A DNA stretch of 64,000 nt from positions 60,482,228 to 60,546,227 of the forward strand of contig NC_088716.1 in assembly GCF_963576615.1 (NCBI RefSeq), given 5' to 3'. The notes under the pieces were generated by a model. The model was not told the origin of the DNA. It did no database searches and saw only the letters and a program-made list of their open reading frames with translations. The stretch is from Watersipora subatra (lineage: Eukaryota; Bryozoa; Gymnolaemata; Cheilostomatida; Watersiporidae). Below, one piece after another: positions 57,002 through 64,000 of the stretch (its first letter is position 1; every line of letters starts with the position of its first letter). The position numbers were made by a program, and so were the translations under genes.

Positions 57002-57235
57002 TGTTGTATTATGGGATTTGTTAGGCTCAGGCTATATTGGTGTCTGAGCTCAAGGCAGTACAGGTGGTCTTGGTAATTACGGTGAGTGCATAAAGCTGGA
57101 CAAAGCTAGTGGGTAAAGCTAGTAGATAAGCTAGTGTAAGGCAGTATAGGGGAGGATATAAGGAAGTGTAACGAAAGACCGAGGCTCTTCTTCATCTTCA
57201 CATCAGTACATGTGAGTACATTGATTTATACAACA
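57002..57235 (+). mobile_element. 5' LTR of an LTR retrotransposon
   Basis: 234 bp beginning TGTTGTAT and ending ATACAACA, a perfect 8-bp inverted terminus of TG..CA type. A likely primer binding site follows immediately, then a leader and gag. No 3' LTR is present, so the element is truncated. Confidence 0.75.
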
Positions 57236-57248
57236 TGGCGCAGTTGAC
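57236..57248 (+). other. Putative tRNA primer binding site
   Basis: TGGCGCAGTTGAC starts at the base after the LTR, the expected place and TGG start for a tRNA-complementary primer site. The tRNA was not identified. Confidence 0.55.
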
Positions 57249-57506
57249 AAAATTCTAATTTTTTTTCTTTGTGTGTTAACGTTAGCGATAATTTTTCTGG
57301 TTACGGGGTTAAGTTTAAACGGTTGATTAGACCCTTTCACGGGCGTGCAGGTGAGGTAACGTGAGGTAGGGTGGTGTTGTGAGGTGTTGTAGCGGTGTTG
57401 GTGAGGTGTAAATATTTATTACATATTCGGAGGTGGAAATTACACTAATTTCACATGAGTGGGGTAGAGTGAATTTGTGGCGAGAGAGATATCGTGTTGG
57501 GTAGAG

Positions 57507-58793
57507 ATGGAGAGTGGGTTTCCGAAGCTGGTGTTTGGTGAGCACGGTGATGGGTCGTGGGAGAGATTTATAGAAGAGATGAATTTATGTATTGAGAGTG
57601 CTGTTGAGAGAAGAGGTTATGAAGGTGAAGGGGACAATAGACGCCCTATTATGAGAGGTAGGTTAGTGCCACTATTGAGAGCTATTGGGCACAGTGGTAA
57701 AGAGGTATTGAGGAGTGCAGGGTTTAACGTAGATGGCGTAAATTCTACTTATGAAGGGGCAGTGGAGGTTTTGCAGGATTATTATGGTAGACAAGAGAGT
57801 ATGTTCGTAAAGGGGCATAAGTTCCTTACGGCTAGGCAGGCACTTGGAGAAAGTGATAGAGAATATTTACAACGGGTAGAGAGTTTGAGCAGATATGCGG
57901 AGGTGACTAACAATAATGATAGGGTAAGGTTTGCCCTTATAGTGGCGGTTAACGGGTTGAGAGATAGAGAAGTAAGCAGAGATTTAATGAAGAACGCCAA
58001 TCTGACTTGGGAGTTGTTACATAAGGCATTGAGGGCTCGTGAGATGGCGAATCATTCAGACAGGTTCGTGAGAGCAGATAGTAGAGGTAGTGATTTAAAA
58101 AGTGAGGTTAAGAGAGAAGTAGCAAAGGTATCAGAGTTTGATAGTCGAGCGCAGTACAGGAGTAATGATAGAGATAGAAGTTATGTATCAGCAGGTAGAT
58201 CTTTCCCTAGGGGTAGCCCTAGGAGTAGAGAGTATTATGGTAGTGAGGAGCATGATACTAGTAGATATGGGACAAGAGGCAGGGAGTATAACAAGGACAG
58301 TGGCAGTAGGAAGTATAGAGACAATAGCAGGGAAAGGTATGTCTCTAGACATGGAGAAAACAGTAGGGAAAGTAGAGATATAGTTTGCTATAATTGCAGA
58401 GGTAGTGGTCATGAGATGCGGAGTTGTCCCCACATTAAATGTTTTTCTTGTGGACGGCGAGGACATGTATCCCGTTATTGCAGGGATAAGGGAGGCGATG
58501 TAGGTTACGATAGACGAGGTCGAAGCAGGAGGTCAGGAGGTAGCCGTGATAGTAGCTATGAGCGATATGGCAGCAGGGATATTAGTAGGGAGAGGTACAG
58601 GGGCCGAGAAAGCCCCCGCGAGATGAGAGACAAGTCTAGTAGGTACAGGGACAAAAGTATGGATAGGTTTGAGGGGGAGAAGTATAAGGAGAGGCGCGAG
58701 ACGAGCCGGTATGATGAAGGGTACCGGGATAATAGTAAGGGCAGAAGTGTTAGATTCTCTGGTTATGGAGATAAATATGGTGAAGATCAATGA
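57507..58793 (+). CDS. LTR-retrotransposon Gag with two zinc knuckles
   Basis: 428 residues from ATG 57507; the frame is open upstream to 57477 without another ATG. The N-terminal half resembles the Gag capsid region of Ty3/gypsy-type elements (WERFIEEMNL, KFLTARQALGESDREYLQRV, LTWELLHKALRAREMA). Two CCHC zinc knuckles, C-x2-C-x4-H-x4-C, lie at residues 294-307 and 312-325. Around them is an unusually long Arg/Ser/Tyr/Asp-rich region (SRESRD, RRGRSRRSGG, RERYRGRESPRE). The frame is intact, but no protease, reverse transcriptase or integrase follows. The sequence changes to mariner 22 bp after the stop. Assembly of RNA-containing particles is the family role; this copy cannot replicate alone. 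Confidence 0.85.
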   Translation: MESGFPKLVFGEHGDGSWERFIEEMNLCIESAVERRGYEGEGDNRRPIMRGRLVPLLRAIGHSGKEVLRSAGFNVDGVNSTYEGAVEVLQDYYGRQESMFVKGHKFLTARQALGESDREYLQRVESLSRYAEVTNNNDRVRFALIVAVNGLRDREVSRDLMKNANLTWELLHKALRAREMANHSDRFVRADSRGSDLKSEVKREVAKVSEFDSRAQYRSNDRDRSYVSAGRSFPRGSPRSREYYGSEEHDTSRYGTRGREYNKDSGSRKYRDNSRERYVSRHGENSRESRDIVCYNCRGSGHEMRSCPHIKCFSCGRRGHVSRYCRDKGGDVGYDRRGRSRRSGGSRDSSYERYGSRDISRERYRGRESPREMRDKSSRYRDKSMDRFEGEKYKERRETSRYDEGYRDNSKGRSVRFSGYGDKYGEDQ

Positions 58794-58815
58794 CTAGGCC
58801 AGGGAATTACTGTAG

Positions 58816-59204
58816 ACTGGTACCTACAACATGACAATGCTCCGGCTCACACCTCATTGATGGTACGTCAGTATTTGGCAAAAAATAAGGTGACTGTGCT
58901 TAACCATCCCCCTTATTCACCTGATTTAGCACCATGTGACTTCTACCTATTCTCCAAAGTCAAATTGACAATGAAAGGTGAAAGATTTGACGACATACCA
59001 ACTATTCAAGAAAATGTGACGAGACAACTCCGAAGCCTTACGGAAAGTGATTTCCAGCATTGTATGGATCAGTGGAAACACAGATGGGACAAGTGCATAG
59101 CAAGCTCAGGCGATTACTTTGAAGGGGACAGTTTAAATTAAGTGATTACGATTAACGGATTTTGTGTACTGAGACAATTCCTGAAACTTTACGATCGCCC
59201 CTCG
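58816..59204 (+). mobile_element. mariner 3' fragment, near-identical to 55164-55552
   Basis: 389 bp matching the 3' end of the intact mariner with no indels and five mismatches counted by eye. It encodes the last ~107 transposase residues, from WYLQHDNAPAH (His to Gln before the catalytic Asp) to the stop at 59141. It ends with the same inverted-repeat tip and TA, which here continues into the 31-bp minisatellite. The 5' two-thirds is missing. Confidence 0.95.
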
Positions 59205-59590
59205 TATACGGTACCTTACGTAAAGGAATAGAGTATATACGGTACCATAGATAAAGGAATAGAGTATATATGGTACCTCAGGTAAAGGAATAGAGTATAT
59301 ATGGTACCTTAGATAAAGGAATAGAGTATATACGGTACCTTAGATAAAGGAATGGAGTATATACAGTACCAAAGATAAAGGAATAGAGTATATACGGTAC
59401 CTTAGGTAAAGGAATAGAGTATATACAGTACCATAGATAAAGGAATAGAGTATATACGGTACCTCAGGTAAAGGAATAAAGAATATACGGTACCTCAGGT
59501 AAAGGAATAGAGTATATACAGTACCTTAGGTAAAGGAATAGAGTATATACGGTACCTTAGGTAAAGGAATAGAGTATATACAGTACCTTG
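59205..59590. repeat. 31-bp minisatellite, right part
   Basis: About twelve copies of the same unit as at 54080-54225 (GGTACCTTAGGTAAAGGAAT plus AGAGTATATAC). Confidence 0.95.
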
Positions 59591-60224
59591 AATCTTTTTT
59601 AAGTTTGCCTGCCACAGTCCGTTTTGATGCACGTTGTGCAGCCTTCCTGTAATGTGAAGGTGTAGCAGTTAGGGCAGCTTATGAAGCGATAGAGTTACAC
59701 AACTACATGTAGAAGAGTACCGGTATACTGTATTTATAATACTGCAATGAGCAGAGGTCTGCCCGAGCCGAGTTATTTATAATACTGAGGATTATAAATA
59801 ACTGTATATTCGCGGCTTAGCTGTATCTAGGTTCTGCTTTATCAAAGCTTGGCCGTATCGAGGCTCGGTCGCATCGCGGGTGTTTGCTGACCTTCGTTTG
59901 TATATGAACAGCCTATGATATGTTGTCGGTCTCATTTCTAAGGCATGAATGGGAACGCACAGCCTTTTGATGAGAAGTCACCTAGAGATGATAAAAATAG
60001 AATCTCTAACCAGAAAAGCTCGAGACCACTTTTCAACTATTAAATGAAATGTGACCATCCCTTTACCTCCATCTACAGAAAATCACCAATTGGTGCTTTC
60101 CATCATTTTGTTATCCTGACACTGATTGGCTCAAGAACTTTTAGTATTAACTTTGTCTCTTTGACTCTTGTTCCAGCCGTGCTTTGCCATACAGCGCTTG
60201 TTAATCTCTCACTAATTTCAATAC

Positions 60225-60282
60225 TGTATATACAATGTACTAGTACAATGTACTAGTACAATGTACTAGTACAATGTACTAA
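60225..60282. repeat. 13-14-bp tandem repeat
   Basis: About four copies of ACAATGTACTAGT. Confidence 0.9.
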
Positions 60283-60792
60283 ACGAGTGCCCGCCACGTG
60301 TCAAAGGACATGTACTTATATGAATAGTAATTGAGAGAATTTCGAAAGCAGTTCCTAAGTGCTTTAGTTGTGGCTCATATAACAAAAGAATCTACAACTA
60401 GTTTACATGAAGAAATTCTCATTTTCTGGGTAGGTCTAGAACATAAACCCTGTGAAGTAGGAAGGATAACTGTAATAGAGAATACTATAAACATACAGGC
60501 TAAATTCATGGAAGTAGTTTCCACAAACCTGTGATGCTATAACCCACCTCACAGTCTAGAGATGATTGAAAAGACATTTGTGATAACATAAAACAAATGA
60601 TATTGTAATCATTCACTAGAATTGACCTTCGATACTTTTTGCTAATAAGCCTCAGTTTTGCAGAAAATAGGTACACACAAAATAAACTGACATGAATTCT
60701 CCTATAAGTTATTAACTAAAGTGCTATTAGCCTTCGAGATAGCCTAAGTTCACCAGAGAGCAACACAAATAATGTATTATTATTAAAGTTAC

Positions 60793-60954
60793 TTGGCTGA
60801 AACAACTTTCTCCAACTGACGCCGTTTCAGGTCTTTTTTCATCTCTTTGGTTCTGGAGGGCCGATAAAGGTACTTCCTCTCATTGGTGCACTCATACGTC
60901 CAATGGCCTTTTTCCTGGCACTTTTGACACTGAACCGTTGCACTCGTCTTCAGA
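60793..60954 (-). CDS. ZCCHC10: ZCCHC10-type protein, exon 2 (zinc knuckle)
   Basis: The acceptor CAACTTTTTTGTGTAG precedes T. The phase-2 join with exon 1 gives Ser. The exon encodes [20 protein letters not shown] with a C-x2-C-x4-H-x4-C zinc knuckle (CQKC..GHWTYEC), then [20 protein letters not shown], the conserved KYLxRPSRT block that identifies ZCCHC10. It ends in phase 2 at CCAA|GTAACT, matching the acceptor at 51099. The protein is thought to be nuclear and RNA-associated; the precise function is not well defined. Recognition is strong despite the short exon. Confidence 0.9.
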
Positions 60955-61668
60955 CTACACAAAAAAGTTGGGATAAAAGTTGTTCTCTCACAGAATCGCA
61001 TCATCTCCCCATTTCGCAATCAATCAAACAATATGCCTTCTGAAACAGGCATGTTTTATGGCGATTTAAATTCTAGCGATAAAAAGGAACAAAAAGCAAC
61101 AAACAGCTTGCCTTTTCCCAAGCTTATGTCTTATATATAGTAACCTAGCAGTCTAGTGTACTGTGAGAGATTGTCAGGTGTGCCGATAAAGCGCACAGAG
61201 TAAGTATCTATTATTTTATCTTTTATTCTATTATATCTATTATTTTATCTTTTATTTTATTATTATATCTTTTATTTTATTATTATATCTACACTATTAG
61301 TAACAATTATTTTGAAACTTTGAAAGGTGGTCATTTAGCGCTGCCGTTGCAATGTTGAGCTACTAAACTGAATATCACCGAGTTCGAGTCCTGTTCGAAC
61401 AATCTTTTATCCTAACCTCTAACACTGGACAGACAACTCTTATTATAGTAACGATGTATCAATAATCTGGTACCTCTGTTCCGCCAAATTTTGGAAGGAT
61501 CCATTCAGAAATTTTGCTTATTCAGAGTCATGTGTGATCTAATGATATGAAATAAGTTGAGCTCACAGCTCTGTACGCTAGTCAAATTGTGACACCTGTG
61601 CGTTACGAACAACAAACAAGACTCATAATGGAAGGCTGCATATTAAAGACAAGTAGAGACTGACTTAC
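60955..61668. other. Intron 1 of ZCCHC10-type gene
   Basis: A 714-bp intron with a TTTTATTATTATATC low-complexity run (61205-61290) and a tRNA-like SINE fragment (61325-61440). Confidence 0.8.
61325..61440 (+). repeat. tRNA-derived SINE fragment
   Basis: GTGGTCATTTAGCGCTGCC resembles an A-box region, and GAGTTCGAGTCCTG at 61380 fits a pol III B box, about 40 bp apart. No full cloverleaf was found, so a SINE head is likelier than a tRNA gene. Confidence 0.5.
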
Positions 61669-61700
61669 CTCGATACGAGAAGCTTCGGAGGCATCGCCAT
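61669..61700 (-). CDS. ZCCHC10: ZCCHC10-type protein, exon 1
   Basis: A 32-base coding exon. ATG at 61700 gives MAMPPKLLVS plus AG, followed by the donor CGAG|GTAAGT (phase 2), which matches exon 2. A second in-frame ATG lies two codons later. A short basic/hydrophobic N-terminus directly before the [10 protein letters not shown] block is plausible. The exon is too short to be certain without transcripts, but splice phase and a perfect donor support it. Confidence 0.7.
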
Positions 61701-62339
61701 TTTTGTATGCAACTAGGAAGCCTGCAAACATTTCACAGTTTGACATGATCAATGTATTACAAAATTAACACTGAATAGATTTTAGCTGCAAAAATATTTT
61801 TAAAACAAAATCTGCAATAATGAGATGCAAGTTTAGAGTGAAGAGATGGCCACACAGCAACAGAAACAGTATGTCAGCACTCAGCGGAACTCATATTTGA
61901 CTTGTTTAAACGAAAGAGAATTCTCAACGAACAAACGAGAAATAGATTGAAAAAGGCATTCATCAAAATAAATCATCTTGCTATACCCGCAAAAGGAGTG
62001 AGATGTGTTAACAATCAGAGCATGTTTTATTTATTTATCTCATTCCGTTTATTCATCTCCTTTTTATTTATGGATGACTACATTTTAATGAATATGCAAT
62101 GTGAATAAACCAGCAGAGGAGAAATGAAGTGGCATATTCAATTACTACTTGTGTATTGTCCCATCAAACTGGAGTATGAATTTGTTCAGTTTCAAGGTTG
62201 TGATTTGAACAACTTTGGATGGTTATGTGTGTCCATCTATGACAAGATGTTATTGTCTTTATTATAGATCAAGATGAAATTCTGTAAGAATGAAGAATAA
62301 GTTTTTATGACAATTCATTTCAAGAAGCAATTATGAGAT
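61701..62339. other. 5' flank of ZCCHC10-type gene; no gene seen
   Basis: Minus-sense upstream region. No TATA box was recognised. Short frames only. Confidence 0.5.
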
Positions 62340-62620
62340 CTGTTATTACTGAGGGACTGTTATTACTGAGGGACTGTTATTACTGAGGGACTGTTATTAC
62401 TGAGGGACTGTTATTACTGAGGGACTGTTATTACTGAGGGACTGTTATTACTGAGGGACTGTTATTACTGAAGGACTGTTATTACTGAGGGACTGTTATT
62501 ACTGAGGGACTGTTATTACTGAGGGACTGTTATTACGGAGGGACTGTTATTACTGAGGGACTGTTATTACTGAGGGACTGTTATTACTGAAGGACTGTTA
62601 TTACTGAGGGACTGTTATTA
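62340..62620. repeat. 17-bp minisatellite
   Basis: About 16 nearly perfect copies of TGTTATTACTGAGGGAC, with GAAGG and CGGAGG variants. Confidence 0.97.
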
Positions 62621-64000
62621 AAACGAGAGACTCTGGTACATGATTTAGTTTAAAGTTAAAGACTGATTAAAGTTTGATTTTTAGAACAGTTTTTTAAACT
62701 TCAGACTTTCTACAAAACAAAAGACTTTCTATTTAATATAGTATCGATTTAACTATACCTGACTCAAAAATAAAAGAAGCATACTTTTTGGAACACTTAG
62801 AAAAAAGTCGTATTATTTTCAAACAAATAGCATAAGTTAATGCTGTTTTCAAAATACACTTAGCACAACACTTTACATGTATATAAACTACTGTCAAATG
62901 TGAAAAAAATTGAAGTTAATATAAATTTGGCAACACCCTGATGCATTCTAACGCTAGATTTTTGTTGAAGCCTTGTCCATTTCGAAGAATAATTCTTCAA
63001 TGAACTACCTCAAGTTTGTGCAGCATTATCTGTGCCTAATGAATGCAGCTCATTGATCGGAATAAAAAATGGCAGGGGATACATGAGGCTACTTTGTAGC
63101 GCAATGGTTCATCATCAGTTGAAAATCTTATGCGCCAGGTTTACGCCAAATAGTTTTCAAGTTTCAGCTCGGCAAAAACAACAACTAAGCTTATAATTCG
63201 TCTCGTTTCAAACCTAATCTAATTGTTGGTTTTCCATCAGAGACTGTCAGAAGGGATAAGGGGACACCTATATAACTTGTTGGAAAAACAAAAATTTTTT
63301 CTTTTGCTCTCTTTTTTGCATAACAGACATTACACCTCAGTTTTGCTGTGAGAGCATATATAAAAGGGCTTAATGCAATTATTTTATAATTGTCGAAAAA
63401 AGTGTGTTTTAAAATGCTGAGCTTCTTAATGCTGGTAAATGGAGACATTTATTGTGTCTTGTATTATAAGAATGATCAGCTTCATCGGTATCAGATGGAA
63501 TCAAGCCGGATTGCTCTACTCTCATGAAAAAGTTAAGACTAATTAATTTTTCCTTTCCTGTAGCGAATCAATACCTGGATCTGATCTTTTGAGAAGCTAA
63601 CGATCCTTTTGATATTAAAGATAAATATGAGTCTGTTGATGTAGCCATGAATCAATGGTAGGTCACTGACTGGCAACTGGCAACAGAGTGTGGAATTGCT
63701 GGTGAATGACTAATACTTTCTATTTAGAAAGAGCCCACCTGATAAATTTGTCATGGTTCTTAACTATATTTTGAGAACATAAAACGTGAAACGGAATATA
63801 TGAATAAACGAGATCGTTGTGACATAATACGAGAGAAAAGATTATTGACCAATCAGATCACAACATGAAATAAACAATTAGTTGATTAGTGTTCACTGAG
63901 ACATAATGCATTGTTTCTCAACACACCCCCGCAAAGTTTATGCCGATGTTTTGTGTCAAATGCTGGTGTTGTACCTTCCCCAATGGCTTCGTCAGGATGT
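62621..64000. other. No gene established
   Basis: Only short frames. The minus-strand frame at 63191-63448 reads LRCNVCYAKKRAKEKIFVFP and ends KRDEL. It vaguely resembles the Cys-rich C-terminus of piggyBac transposases but lacks most cysteines, so I leave it unassigned. Confidence 0.4.

Larger units (their letters stand above)
51100..60792. other. 9.7-kb intron of ZCCHC10-type gene
   Basis: Defined by matching phase-2 splice sites. It holds a 20-bp minisatellite, a piggyBac-like element, a split 31-bp minisatellite with two mariner copies, a LINE remnant and a 5' LTR-gag. Stretches 51120-51770, 52020-52842 and 59591-60224 have no recognised content. Confidence 0.75.

Noticed and set aside
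61325..61440. tRNA gene
   Set aside because: A- and B-box-like sequences are present but no acceptor stem or cloverleaf pairs; a SINE head is likelier.

Overview
The window is nuclear DNA of an invertebrate animal. Genes are split by introns with GT..AG ends. Minisatellites and DNA transposons are very dense, with Helitron, mariner, piggyBac-like and Mutator-like elements plus LINE and LTR retroelements. The genes look most like lophotrochozoan ones (mollusc, bryozoan or relative), but the species cannot be fixed from sequence alone. No CRISPR array, bacterial operon or intact virus was seen.

Layout. 1-7.5 kb: minisatellites and otherwise unassigned DNA. 7.5-17.0 kb (+): four exons of an R-Ras/M-Ras-type small GTPase. 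The P-loop exon is not visible. Its introns hold Helitron ends, a 22-bp minisatellite and a 669-bp Mutator-like element with a 9-bp target duplication. 17-20 kb: a long palindrome, minisatellites and another Helitron end. 20.9-27.9 kb (-): a two-exon CD225/dispanin (IFITM-like) membrane protein gene. Its 6.5-kb intron holds a transposon nested inside another and a decayed Helitron with 23-residue STPR-type repeats. 28-32.2 kb: minisatellites and foldback elements.

33.5-49.5 kb (+): three paralogous two-exon genes in tandem. Each encodes one sushi/CCP-like ectodomain, one membrane span and a long cytoplasmic tail. All three join their exons with a phase-1 intron just before the membrane span. 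I regard this cluster as the most interesting biology here. Large 40-bp and 31-bp minisatellites lie between genes 2 and 3.

50.9-61.7 kb (-): a complete three-exon ZCCHC10-type gene (one zinc knuckle, Ser/Asp-rich tail, basic end). Its 9.7-kb second intron has collected a 20-bp minisatellite, a piggyBac-like element with TTAA flanks, an apparently intact mariner, a LINE remnant, a 5' LTR plus gag, and a second copy of the mariner 3' end. That composite splits a single 31-bp minisatellite. 61.7-64 kb: a 17-bp minisatellite and unassigned DNA.

Analysis was by eye. Exon joins rest on splice consensus plus matching intron phase and family similarity, without transcripts. Functional names rest on recognised motifs, with no database search.
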